From the NCBI GenBank assembly GCA_934130325.1, contig CAKOYA010000001.1, forward strand, positions 61,571-125,570: 64,000 nucleotides of DNA. Direction: 5' to 3'. Both the position numbers and the translations under genes were made by a program. This stretch comes from an uncultured Clostridia bacterium (lineage in GTDB: Bacteria; Bacillota; Clostridia; TANB77; CAG-465). The notes under the pieces were generated by a model, which made no database searches, had not been told where the DNA came from, and was given only the letters and a program-made list of their open reading frames with translations. Each line of letters begins with the position of its first letter. The stretch's first letter is position 1. Shown here in pieces: positions 17,717 to 25,693 of the stretch.

Positions 17717-17965
17717 TCACGCGTTTACAGCGACCTCGTACGTCACTTGCTCTGTAAGCATCTTCACATTCGTTTTAAATAGCTGAATCTCCTTAAGAGG
17801 CGCTGTTATGACTTTTCTTGGCAAACCATAATAGTCAATCCAGCAAACAGCCTTAACTTCATGACCATCCTCCAACAAATTCAATGCTTCCGAAATATTA
17901 ATTTCACTCTCTTCACCATCAATTCTAAAATTGACTAGGCTGCTTTTCTTAGTTTTTTTGTTCAT
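17717..17965 (-). CDS. Small hypothetical protein, 82 residues, of atypical composition
   Basis: Not recognised. The start at 17965 (MNKKTKKSSLVNF) follows GGAGGG. The DNA is clearly richer in G and C than its neighbours (codons such as GCG, CGC, ACG, CTC) while the flanks are extremely AT-rich. The protein is soluble-looking: a basic N-terminal tail, then an acidic segment and mixed strands (KAVCWIDYYGLPRKVITAPL). It has its own terminator. The composition suggests transfer from another genome. The gene at 25022 has the same character. Confidence 0.6.
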   Translation of the reverse strand: MNKKTKKSSLVNFRIDGEESEINISEALNLLEDGHEVKAVCWIDYYGLPRKVITAPLKEIQLFKTNVKMLTEQVTYEVAVNA

Positions 17966-18062
17966 ATATTTACCCTCCAAAAAAATTTTTTTAGATATTT
18001 AATAATCCATATTTATATTATAACATAGATTACATAATTTGTAAATAGTTTTATTGATATTT

Positions 18063-20192
18063 TTAAATACCAGTATTTGGTAATTTTTTAATGTATTTTA
18101 TACAATTATTACTTATATTTGCACTTATTTGCTTTTCATTCTCACTAATTGTTACTTCGTATAAATCTGAACTCAAAATATATTTATTATTCGATTTTGT
18201 CTCTTTTATGTAATAGATGCCTTTTGGCAATTCTTTTGTTATCGCTACCCCCTCTTTATTTGTCACTATTCTTTCAATAATATTTTTATCTTTATCCAAA
18301 ATTTCAAATTCAGTATCAGGTATTACATCACCTTTTTTTATTCCTAATTCTTCATTATTTTCATTACTTGTTTTTATAATCTTTATTTTTCCCTTTATTA
18401 ATTTATTCTGTACATTAAGCTCAACTACTTCTTTATGATTAACTATATTTACTATATTTATCGTCTCATCTAATACATATAGTTCATTTGATTTTACCTC
18501 CTTAACAAAATATTGTCCCTTTGGTAAATCTCTTGTTATTGCTACTCCATCCTTATCTGTCGTAACTTCATCAACTATTTGATTTTTATTATTTAATATT
18601 TCAAATTTAGTATTAGGTATTGCATCACCTCTTTTCATTCCTAAAATTTGATTTTCTTCACTACTTGTCTTTATAATTTTTATTTTTCCTTTTATTAAAG
18701 TATTTTCAACATTTAACGTTATTTGTTGATTATGATCCTTTATTTCTATAACATATATATTTTCACTTAAAACATATTTATCATTTGCCTTTACCTCTTT
18801 TATATAATAAATCCCTTTAGGTAAATCCTTTGTTATTGCCACTCCTTCTTCATTTGTTACTATTTTATCAACAACTTTTCCATTTGAATCTAAAATTTCA
18901 AACTCTGTATTTGGAATAAATACACTATTATTAAAGTTAAAATTTTCATCATCTTGACTACTCTTTTTTATTAGTTTTATATTCCCTTTTATCTTCTCAT
19001 TTTCTATAACTATGGAATTTTCTTGTCCGGACTTCAATTTTAAATTATAACTATTATTTGTAGTATCTAAAAAATACTCGTCATTTGTTTCTACCTCTTG
19101 AATAATAACATTCTTATCGATAAAATAGTTAAATTCTTTTTGCGTATCTATAGTTATTTTTCCATCTTTATCTGTAGTATACTCTCCTAATTTTTTCCCA
19201 GTATTTTTATCCAATATTCTAAACTTTACTCCTGGTATCTTTAGTTCCTTATTTTCCATATCTACCTTTGTTATTTTTAAAGTGGTTGGAATATATTTAA
19301 TATTTAAATTTAAATTAACTATGTCATTTCTTATTGGCTTCAAAGCCAATGCTGTATTTTGTTTGTTTGAATCTGTGGATAATCCAAACATAACTAAATT
19401 TTCTTTTACATCACATGAAAATTTAATATTTATATTTCTATCTTCTAATATTTTTTCTCTTAATATTAATACTTTTACTTCTTTTTGATTAGTAATATTT
19501 TCAATTACATTATTATTTAGATCGGATATTTTTACTAAATTATCCGTACTTGTATAATTAATATTTTTAACATTATTGTTATAATCAAGCTTTATTTTTT
19601 TACTATAATATTCTGGATTTTTATCATCAATTTTAAATTCATTATCAATACTTACTATATTTACCTTATTACTTAAAATACTGCTATTCATTCCATTATA
19701 ATATATATTTTTTATTGCTTCAACCACCCTTATACAATCATTATTTAACGGTTCAATTAAAGAAAAATCTAAGTTACTTATATATGTCCAAACTGCAAAT
19801 TGTGTTGAAAATCTTGCCTCTTCCTTAGTGTTTAATCCTAACTCTTCAACAGATCTATACGGATAACCGTTCAAAATAATATTTGAAAGTTTCTCGTCAT
19901 CAATTTTTTTTAGTACATCAACATCATACTCTCCCTTTTCAGCTCCATCCATTCCTAAATTTATACAATAAGCTGGATAACTATTTCCATTATTATCCAA
20001 ATAATAATAATCAAAAAATTTTTGAGATACAGAATTATACTTTATGTACCTATTTTCATTTTTGTTGTAATAAATCCTATACTTTTTTAAATCAATATTT
20101 GTATTTTCATATGATGCAAATATATTACTAATATTTACAAATAGCATCATAAATACAATCACTATACTATACAATTTTAAAATTTTTCTCAT
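18063..20192 (-). CDS. Sortase-linked surface adhesin: thioester domain plus Cna-B (SpaA) repeats, ending at LPNTG
   Basis: About 709 residues, exported by a signal peptide (residues 1-26). A thioester adhesion domain follows, with Cys76 (AYCINLG) and Gln131 (TQFAVW), the pair that forms the reactive bond. After a linker come four Cna-B/SpaA-type domains from about residue 300. The last three are close repeats, each with IPxTxFEIL, DGVAIT or EGVAIT, LPKGxYxVKE and KGKIKIIKTS. These should form stalk domains with internal isopeptide bonds. The C terminus is KKLPNTGI and then stop: the LPxTG motif is present but the hydrophobic helix and basic tail of a normal sorting signal are absent. The start at 20192 shares one base with the sortase stop (TAATG) and follows AGGAGG. 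Confidence 0.85.
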   Translation of the reverse strand: MRKILKLYSIVIVFMMLFVNISNIFASYENTNIDLKKYRIYYNKNENRYIKYNSVSQKFFDYYYLDNNGNSYPAYCINLGMDGAEKGEYDVDVLKKIDDEKLSNIILNGYPYRSVEELGLNTKEEARFSTQFAVWTYISNLDFSLIEPLNNDCIRVVEAIKNIYYNGMNSSILSNKVNIVSIDNEFKIDDKNPEYYSKKIKLDYNNNVKNINYTSTDNLVKISDLNNNVIENITNQKEVKVLILREKILEDRNINIKFSCDVKENLVMFGLSTDSNKQNTALALKPIRNDIVNLNLNIKYIPTTLKITKVDMENKELKIPGVKFRILDKNTGKKLGEYTTDKDGKITIDTQKEFNYFIDKNVIIQEVETNDEYFLDTTNNSYNLKLKSGQENSIVIENEKIKGNIKLIKKSSQDDENFNFNNSVFIPNTEFEILDSNGKVVDKIVTNEEGVAITKDLPKGIYYIKEVKANDKYVLSENIYVIEIKDHNQQITLNVENTLIKGKIKIIKTSSEENQILGMKRGDAIPNTKFEILNNKNQIVDEVTTDKDGVAITRDLPKGQYFVKEVKSNELYVLDETINIVNIVNHKEVVELNVQNKLIKGKIKIIKTSNENNEELGIKKGDVIPDTEFEILDKDKNIIERIVTNKEGVAITKELPKGIYYIKETKSNNKYILSSDLYEVTISENEKQISANISNNCIKYIKKLPNTGI

Positions 20193-20764
20193 TATTCCTC
20201 CTTTATTTCTATGGCCTTCACACATAATCTTATGTCTTTTCTATCATTTACACATGTAATCATAGTAATAATATTTTCACTTGTATTCTCTAAAACTGAA
20301 AGATCAGTTTCACTTATTTTATCAATATATGAAACTTTATATTTTCTACTTGCATATTCATTTTTATATTCAATAATAGAACCTATATGAATATTTTGTA
20401 AATTTTTAAATAAATCAGAACTTGGTATTGAATAATTATGCGCTGCAATGCATATATTACCATTAAAAGTTGCTGTATTAGGGAAGTGACAAATATTTGA
20501 TTTTAAATCATTGTCACTTATTCCTTCAATTATATCATTATCAAAAATCCCTATATCCTCTATTGTCAATTTTCCAATAGATTTTTTTATACTTTTTGTT
20601 TTCTTGAAATTTTGTGAGTTAATTACATTATCATCTTGAATTTTATTAGAATTTAAAACCTTAATTTCTTTATTTACTGATACTTTTAAAAAAATACGAT
20701 AAAAAATAATTAGAATTAAAAAAAACATAACAACAAATGCTAATAAGATATATTTTTTCTTCAT
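20192..20764 (-). CDS. Sortase, class D-like
   Basis: Membrane-anchored transpeptidase that cleaves LPxTG-type motifs and links the protein to the cell wall. One N-terminal helix (residues 4-26) is followed by a sortase domain. Catalytic His is in AAHNYS, Cys in MITCVND, Arg in IRLCVKA. At 190 residues and with only an N-terminal anchor it fits class D or related small sortases. It is directly upstream of, and translationally coupled to, the LPNTG protein, which is its likely substrate. The operon has a consensus promoter. Confidence 0.85.
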   Translation of the reverse strand: MKKKYILLAFVVMFFLILIIFYRIFLKVSVNKEIKVLNSNKIQDDNVINSQNFKKTKSIKKSIGKLTIEDIGIFDNDIIEGISDNDLKSNICHFPNTATFNGNICIAAHNYSIPSSDLFKNLQNIHIGSIIEYKNEYASRKYKVSYIDKISETDLSVLENTSENIITMITCVNDRKDIRLCVKAIEIKEE

Positions 20765-20827
20765 AGACCTCCTTAAATTAGAATTAGAATTAAAATATAA
20801 TAGAATTAAAATATTAAATACATAAAA

Positions 20828-20870
20828 ATTATATTCTGGAATTTCTATTATGTCAAGTTTTTTTCATCGC
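20828..20870 (-). promoter_or_regulatory. Consensus promoter of the sortase operon with upstream GCGATGAAAA motif
   Basis: TTGACA (20851-20856), 17 bases, TATAAT (20828-20833). Four bases upstream of the -35 lies GCGATGAAAA (20861-20870). The same 10-mer lies at the same spacing before the promoter at 22174. A TGTCGAA heptamer (0A-box-like) is at 20875-20881. Confidence 0.75.
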
Positions 20871-20962
20871 AATATTCGACAATAATTAAAAAATAATATA
20901 ATTTTTAATTAAGCTATCATCTCTATTTCAGCCTTAAAAAACAGATTTTATATACTAAAAAA

Positions 20963-20986
20963 CAGGTAAATAAATATATTTACCTG
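20963..20986 (-). terminator. Terminator of the MBL-DUF3006 operon
   Basis: CAGGTAAATA pairs with TATTTACCTG, followed by six T's on the minus strand. Confidence 0.75.
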
Positions 20987-20996
20987 CAAAATTAAA

Positions 20997-21218
20997 TTAT
21001 ATCCAAATATCTTTTATAAGATCATCAATTTCTTTTTTTCTTTCTCTTGTTTTCTCTATATCTAAAACATATTTTTGACCATCAAAAATAATTATATCTC
21101 CCTCTTTTATATTTTTTGGTAACATTTTTAATTCAATATTAACAAAATTCAAATCATCAGTTTCACACACAGCAAATTTTTCTTCAATTCTATCCACAAT
21201 GTAAACTCTATTTTCCAT
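20997..21218 (-). CDS. DUF3006 family protein
   Basis: 73 residues: MENRVYIVDRIEEKFAVCE, then LPKNIKEGDIIIFDGQKY and a charged helix, the pattern of DUF3006. Function is unknown, but the family commonly follows secreted ComEC-like MBL hydrolases, as here. The start at 21218 is used because AAGGAGGG lies about ten bases upstream. It overlaps the end of the MBL gene by 11 bases. A terminator follows. Confidence 0.75.
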   Translation of the reverse strand: MENRVYIVDRIEEKFAVCETDDLNFVNIELKMLPKNIKEGDIIIFDGQKYVLDIEKTRERKKEIDDLIKDIWI

Positions 21219-22152
21219 AATTATATGTTCCCTCCTTAACATTTGATGATATATTTTCTCCATCGGTACTTAAAACTATTGTACCACTTTCATCTGTTCT
21301 AAAAACTTTTATATCATTTGCTTTTAATTTTAGCATGGTTGTCTTAGCTGGATGAGAATAATCATTATTTTTACCGCATGATAAAACAGCATATTGTGGT
21401 GATACTTTCTCCAAAAATTGACTTGATGTTGAAGTTTTAGAACCATGATGTCCTAATTTTAACACATTACAATCTATATCAAGATTATTATCTAAAATTT
21501 CCCTTTCAGACAATTCCTCTGCATCTCCCATAAATAAAAATTTAATTTTTTTATATGTTAACTTTATACAGATAGAATAATTATTCAAATCATCATATTT
21601 CGAAGAATTTGGTGCAATTATTTCAAGTTCAGCATCACCAAATTTAAATTTTTCACCAGATTTTGGTGAATATATTTTTTTGTTTTTTAATTTCACTGCA
21701 CTAATAAAATTCTCGAATGTTTTTGTATTGGAAGTAGATTTTGGAAAAAAAATATTATCTATATCAAAATTTTTTACTATCATATCCATACCACCAATAT
21801 GGTCTTCATGTACATGAGTTCCTACCACATATTCAAATTTTGTTATATTTTTATCTATAATATAATTATTTAAATAGTCCTTAGTAGTATTTTTCCCAGC
21901 ATCTATTAACATTGAATGTTCACCCTGTTTTATTAAAATAGCATCTGCCTGACCAACATCTATGTAATGGACTTCTAGTAATGGTTCAACAGTTTCGGCT
22001 AAGTAATCATTACTATTGTCATTAATTAAACTATCAGTTGATACTAATTTCATATCTTTAAAATCTAGAAAATAACTAACAGTAGCAGCTAAAATTAATA
22101 TAATTAAAAAAAATGTTAATTTACCTATTTTATTTTTATATTTTTTCTTCAT
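21208..22152 (-). CDS. Secreted ComEC/Rec2-like MBL-fold hydrolase
   Basis: An N-terminal signal anchor (residues 6-25) is followed by a metallo-beta-lactamase domain with VDIGQADAIL-type entry (HYIDVGQADAILIKQG), GTHVHEDHIGGMD metal ligands, LFMGDAE and KLGHHGSKTSTS. This corresponds to the C-terminal domain of ComEC without the channel part. Such stand-alone proteins are thought to be extracellular phosphodiesterases or nucleases. The start at 22152 follows AAGGTGAT. Paired with DUF3006 downstream. Confidence 0.82.
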   Translation of the reverse strand: MKKKYKNKIGKLTFFLIILILAATVSYFLDFKDMKLVSTDSLINDNSNDYLAETVEPLLEVHYIDVGQADAILIKQGEHSMLIDAGKNTTKDYLNNYIIDKNITKFEYVVGTHVHEDHIGGMDMIVKNFDIDNIFFPKSTSNTKTFENFISAVKLKNKKIYSPKSGEKFKFGDAELEIIAPNSSKYDDLNNYSICIKLTYKKIKFLFMGDAEELSEREILDNNLDIDCNVLKLGHHGSKTSTSSQFLEKVSPQYAVLSCGKNNDYSHPAKTTMLKLKANDIKVFRTDESGTIVLSTDGENISSNVKEGTYNYGK

Positions 22153-22173
22153 ATGTATCACCTTTTTTACTTT

Positions 22174-22216
22174 AGTATACTTTGGAAAATTAACTTTGTC
22201 AATATATTTTCATCGC
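22174..22216 (-). promoter_or_regulatory. Promoter of the MBL operon with upstream GCGATGAAAA motif
   Basis: TTGACA (22197-22202), 17 bases, TATACT (22174-22179). GCGATGAAAA (22207-22216) lies four bases upstream of the -35, as at the sortase promoter. Confidence 0.75.
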
Positions 22217-22226
22217 ACATTTTTAC

Positions 22227-22400
22227 AAAAAAAAGTAGATAGAGATGATTATATAATGATAAAACCCTTTTGTTAAAGGTGGGCATCCCGTTATATTTAT
22301 TAGGATTCTCTAAAATTAAAGAGCATTCAACACAAAATATAATTCCCGATTCCCTATCATATGCTTGTAGATTTTCATATAATTAATCTTCTCTATCTAC
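22227..22400 (-). ncRNA. ssrS: Structured ncRNA, probable 6S RNA
   Basis: The only content of the 313-bp gap at 22162-22474 besides two promoters. The ends pair perfectly over 11 bases (GTAGATAGAGA with TCTCTATCTAC), closing an RNA of about 166 bases. Eight T's follow on the minus strand and serve as terminator. A promoter sits immediately upstream. The interior has a mostly single-stranded middle and a CCCACCTTTAACAAAAGGGT segment near the 3' side, like the 3' arm of known 6S RNAs. 6S RNA mimics an open promoter and sequesters sigma-A polymerase. The identity rests on size, long closing stem and this segment; a covariance search was not possible here. Confidence 0.6.
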
Positions 22401-22404
22401 ATAC

Positions 22405-22433
22405 ATTTTATCATTAATAATACAATATGTAAA
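22405..22433 (-). promoter_or_regulatory. Promoter of the putative 6S RNA
   Basis: TTTACA (22428-22433), 17 bases, TAAAAT (22405-22410), about five to seven bases before the paired 5' end of the RNA. Confidence 0.75.
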
Positions 22434-22474
22434 TATTTTATTTAGATTTTATTTATTTTTTGTTATTTTAGTTT

Positions 22475-23167
22475 TTAATCATCCCATCGTATGTATTTTC
22501 TTAATTTGTTTTGTACTTTTGTTTCTATACGTGATACATATGAACGTGAAATACCTAATTCATCAGCTATCTCCTGCTGAGTTTTAACCTTATTTCCATC
22601 AATTCCATATCTTAATTTCATTATATAACTTTCTCTTTGAGGTAATTTGTATTTTATATATTTTATAACTTCCTCAGAAATCACTTTATCATATATAGTA
22701 TCTATAGTATCTTTTTCATTAGAATCCAATGTTTCTAATAATTCCATATCATTTCCATCTTTATCAGTACCTATTATAGTATTAAATGAAACTTCCGCTT
22801 TTTGCTTTTTTGTAGCTCTAATATTCATTAATATTTCATTTTCTACACATTTACTTGCATATGTACTTATTTTATACCCCTTATCCACACTAAAGCTATT
22901 TATAGCTTTTATAAGTCCTATTGTTCCAATAGATATCATTTCTTCAAGTTCTTGTTCATTAGAAGCATATCTTTTTGCAATATGTGCAACTAACCTTAAA
23001 TTATGCTCAATTAATTTGTTTTTTGCTTCCTTATCTCCATCAAAATATTTTTTCAAATAATACTCTTCCTCACTTTTACTAAGAGGTTCTGGAAATAAAT
23101 TATTATTTGAAATATATCCAAAAAGGAAAAAAATATATGATAGAATATTAGTAATAAATGAAATCAT
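22475..23167 (-). CDS. sigK: Sporulation sigma factor SigK (pro-sigma-K)
   Basis: Late mother-cell sigma factor for coat and maturation genes. A hydrophobic pro-sequence (MISFITNILSYIFFLFGY) precedes NNLFPEPLSKSEEEYYL. Region 2 (EHNLRLVAHIAKRY, ISIGTIGLIKAINSF, ISTYASKCVENEILM) and region 4 (TQQEIADELGISRSYVSRIE) are complete. The pro-sequence distinguishes it from most other sigmas and should be removed by a SpoIVFB-type protease. The gene is uninterrupted, with no skin-type element. RBS GGAGG. Confidence 0.9.
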   Translation of the reverse strand: MISFITNILSYIFFLFGYISNNNLFPEPLSKSEEEYYLKKYFDGDKEAKNKLIEHNLRLVAHIAKRYASNEQELEEMISIGTIGLIKAINSFSVDKGYKISTYASKCVENEILMNIRATKKQKAEVSFNTIIGTDKDGNDMELLETLDSNEKDTIDTIYDKVISEEVIKYIKYKLPQRESYIMKLRYGIDGNKVKTQQEIADELGISRSYVSRIETKVQNKLRKYIRWDD

Positions 23168-23260
23168 ATTAATACCTCCACACTATAATTTATATAATAT
23201 CTATGCTAATATGAAATAATATTGCATGTCATTCTTGTACTTATCATTTATAGGCAAAAA

Positions 23261-23291
23261 AAAGATGCTCTGAATAATACAAAGCATCTTT
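23261..23291 (-). terminator. Terminator of rpsB-tsf
   Basis: AAAGATGCT pairs with AGCATCTTT, with a T-run on the minus strand, just after the tsf stop. Confidence 0.75.
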
Positions 23292-23302
23292 TTTATTATA
23301 TC

Positions 23303-23950
23303 TTATCCTTTAACTTGTTTCATTACTTCTTCAGCGAAATTAACTTCTTCCTTTTCTATTCCTTCGCCTCTTTCAAATCTTGCAAATCTCCTTATTACTA
23401 TGTTTTCTCCAATTTTAGCAATTAAATTAGTAAGTAATTCCCCAACAGTAATATCTGGATCTTTAACGAATTTTTGGTCAAGTAAACAAATTTCTTCAAA
23501 GAATTTATTTAATCTTCCTTCAACCATTTTTTCTACCACTGCTTCTGGTTTACCTTCATTTAATGCTTGAGCTTTTAAAGTTTCTCTTTCTGCTTCTACA
23601 ACAGATGCAGGTACTTCTTCACGTCTTACATACTTTGGACCTACAGCTGCAATATGCATAGCAACATCTTTAACAAAATTTTTGAAATCTTCATTATTTG
23701 CAACAAAATCAGTTTCTGAATTTACCTCTACTAATGCGCCATATTTTCCATTATGGATATATGCCTCTACTAATCCTTCAGCTGCAATTCTTCCAGCTTT
23801 TTTAGCTGCTTTTGCAATTCCTCTTTCTCTCAAAAGTTCAATTGCTTTTTCTATATTTCCATCAGTTTCTACTAAAACTTTTTTACAATCCATTATTCCA
23901 GCATTAGTTCTATCTCTTAATTCTTTAACTTGTTCAGCAGTTATTGCCAT
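23303..23950 (-). CDS. tsf: Translation elongation factor Ts
   Basis: Nucleotide exchange factor for EF-Tu. The start [26 protein letters not shown] with the [16 protein letters not shown] helix is diagnostic, as is [12 protein letters not shown]. 215 residues is the compact form common in Clostridia. The start at 23950 follows GGAGGTGG; earlier in-frame codons overlap rpsB. It follows rpsB by 16 bases, the usual rpsB-tsf pairing. Confidence 0.95.
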   Translation of the reverse strand: MAITAEQVKELRDRTNAGIMDCKKVLVETDGNIEKAIELLRERGIAKAAKKAGRIAAEGLVEAYIHNGKYGALVEVNSETDFVANNEDFKNFVKDVAMHIAAVGPKYVRREEVPASVVEAERETLKAQALNEGKPEAVVEKMVEGRLNKFFEEICLLDQKFVKDPDITVGELLTNLIAKIGENIVIRRFARFERGEGIEKEEVNFAEEVMKQVKG

Positions 23951-23966
23951 AAGGCCACCTCCAAAA

Positions 23967-24827
23967 TTATTCTTCACTATTTACATTTTCTTCAACTTTT
24001 TCAGTTTTCTTTACTCTATCCTTCTTTTGATAGTTTCTATTTCTATTATTTTGTCTTGGTTTTCTTTCTATTTTGTCTACTCCCTCTTTACGCACTAATT
24101 CTTCCATTGTCTCTTCAACATCATCAGTATCAACTTCTGTTAAATTTCCTTCTTTTGCCTCAATGATAGCATCAGCTATTTTTCCAGCTATAAGACCAAC
24201 TGATCTAACAGCATCATCATTTCCAGGAATTACATAATCAACATCTTCTGGATTACAATTAGAATCAATAAGACCAATTGTTGGTATATTTAATCTTCTA
24301 GCTTCCTTTGTACAAATGTATTCTTTTTTAGAGTCTGCTAAGAAAATTAATGATGGAATTTTTTCCATAGTTTTGATACCACCAAGATTAGTATTTAATA
24401 TTTCCATTTCTTTCTTTAACTTAATAACTTCTTTTTTTGGTAAAACATCAAAAGTTCCATCTTGTTCCATTTTTTCCAAATCTAAAAGTCTAGCAATTCT
24501 TTTTTTAATAGTTTCAAAATTTGTAAGAGTTCCTCCAAGCCATCTACTATTAATATAATACATACCACATCTTTCTGCTTCTGATTTTATTGTTTCTTGG
24601 ATTTGTTTTTTAGTTCCAACAAATAATACAGTTCCACCGTCTGCTACAACTCTTTTTGTTAAGTTATACGCTTCTTGTACTTTCTTTAAAGTTTTTTGTA
24701 AGTCTAATATATATATACCATTTCTTGCAGTAAATATATATGGAGCCATTCTAGGATCCCATCTTTTTGTTTGGTGTCCAAAGTGTACACCTGCTTCTAG
24801 TAATGATTTCATAGGTATAATTGCCAT
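23967..24827 (-). CDS. rpsB: 30S ribosomal protein S2
   Basis: Starts [23 protein letters not shown] with the classic S2 signature, then [23 protein letters not shown] and [19 protein letters not shown]. 286 residues: about 40 more than the minimum because of a charged, disordered tail ([17 protein letters not shown]). RBS AAGGAGG. First gene of rpsB-tsf, preceded by a possible structured leader. Confidence 0.96.
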   Translation of the reverse strand: MAIIPMKSLLEAGVHFGHQTKRWDPRMAPYIFTARNGIYILDLQKTLKKVQEAYNLTKRVVADGGTVLFVGTKKQIQETIKSEAERCGMYYINSRWLGGTLTNFETIKKRIARLLDLEKMEQDGTFDVLPKKEVIKLKKEMEILNTNLGGIKTMEKIPSLIFLADSKKEYICTKEARRLNIPTIGLIDSNCNPEDVDYVIPGNDDAVRSVGLIAGKIADAIIEAKEGNLTEVDTDDVEETMEELVRKEGVDKIERKPRQNNRNRNYQKKDRVKKTEKVEENVNSEE

Positions 24828-24854
24828 TTAAAATTCCTCCTTCTTTTATACCTC

Positions 24855-24913
24855 CATAAACATCCACGCTATGCTTAGTCCTTAAAAGGAAGAAGTGCAA
24901 AGCTACGTTTATG
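24855..24913 (-). promoter_or_regulatory. Possible structured leader of rpsB
   Basis: In the untranslated region, CATAAAC and GTTTATG close a 59-base element containing GTAGC/GC(T)A(T)GC-like inner pairings, 28 bases before the rpsB start. S2 leaders that bind the protein and repress translation are known in bacteria; matching to one of them is inference. Confidence 0.35.
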
Positions 24914-24976
24914 TGTGTGATTATATCATACGATATATAAGCTAAAAAATATTAGCATATACATTATAACATAAAA

Positions 24977-25003
24977 ACGTCAAAAGTACAATACTTTTGA
25001 CGT
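24977..25003. terminator. Bidirectional terminator
   Basis: Perfect 12-base arms ACGTCAAAAGTA and TACTTTTGACGT with a three-base loop and T-runs on both sides. It ends the 102-residue gene on the minus strand. Confidence 0.8.
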
Positions 25004-25021
25004 TTTTTATATTTATTTGAT

Positions 25022-25330
25022 TTAAGCTGGAAGCTGCAAACCATTCTCAACTGCATATTTTACCAGCGCCGATTTTATTATGTTCACCTTATTATCAATT
25101 GTTAGACTTTTATTATCCAACACAGGAGAGCATATATTATATTTTATAAGATCATATATTAATTCGGACTTCACCCATTCAGGGCAAACAGCCTCAAGAT
25201 GAGATCTTGAAATAAATTCAATATTATCATCCGGATCACCGATTTTGACTTCATCCTCCCTGTACCGTTGGCTACACTTCAATAATGCAGCCATAAATAT
25301 CTCCTTATTATTACCGTTTCGCAAAAACAT
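25022..25330 (-). CDS. Small hypothetical protein, 102 residues, of atypical composition
   Basis: Not recognised. It has AAGGAGG eight bases before the first ATG; a second ATG at codon 13 (MAALLKCSQRYRE) also has AAGGAG six bases upstream, so either start is possible. The DNA is richer in G and C than its surroundings, like the gene at 17717. The protein is soluble, with helical stretches (SRSHLEAVCPEWVKSELIYD; KVNIIKSALVKYAVENG). It has its own terminator. The next upstream element is a MITE, which fits a recently changed region. Confidence 0.6.
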   Translation of the reverse strand: MFLRNGNNKEIFMAALLKCSQRYREDEVKIGDPDDNIEFISRSHLEAVCPEWVKSELIYDLIKYNICSPVLDNKSLTIDNKVNIIKSALVKYAVENGLQLPA

Positions 25331-25454
25331 ACCAAAAACCTCCTTAAAAATTTTTAAGTTTTTATTATTTTTATAAAGTGTACATATTATATCATCATTT
25401 ATTTTTTATGTCAATACATTTTATAATTTTTTGTATTATTTTGTCGAATTAATC

Positions 25455-25636
25455 GTTACTATTCAGACTATAGTCAATTGAAAGCGCAAAATTAATATCT
25501 ATTAGCACTATAATATACATAATAAATTCAATTTTGTGGTTTTTATAAATTAGCAATATTTGCTTTAAAGTGACTTATACCAATATTTTAACACGATTAT
25601 TTTAATCTTTGACTTTTACCTAGTCTGAATAGTAAC
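25455..25636. mobile_element. 182-bp MITE-like element with 8-bp target duplication
   Basis: Perfect 15-base terminal inverted repeats (GTTACTATTCAGACT and AGTCTGAATAGTAAC) with weaker similarity further in. The element is flanked on both sides by AATTAATC (25447-25454 and 25637-25644), an exact 8-base direct repeat expected from target duplication. The inside has no coding capacity. It fills most of the 354-bp gap between ftsH and the 102-residue gene. A parent transposase must act in trans and is not in the window. Confidence 0.75.
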
Positions 25637-25664
25637 AATTAATCTGATTCTTTTTTTATTTTTT

Positions 25665-25693
25665 AAAAAAAAGAGTAGATTTGACTACTCTTT
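25665..25693 (-). terminator. Terminator of ftsH, overlapping its stop codon
   Basis: AAAGAGTAG pairs with CTACTCTTT, followed by eight T's on the minus strand. Confidence 0.75.

Noticed and set aside
22475..23167. Skin-type intervening element in sigK
   Set aside because: The gene is complete and uninterrupted.
23682..24166. Open frames opposite tsf and rpsB
   Set aside because: Antisense shadows of conserved genes without start signals.
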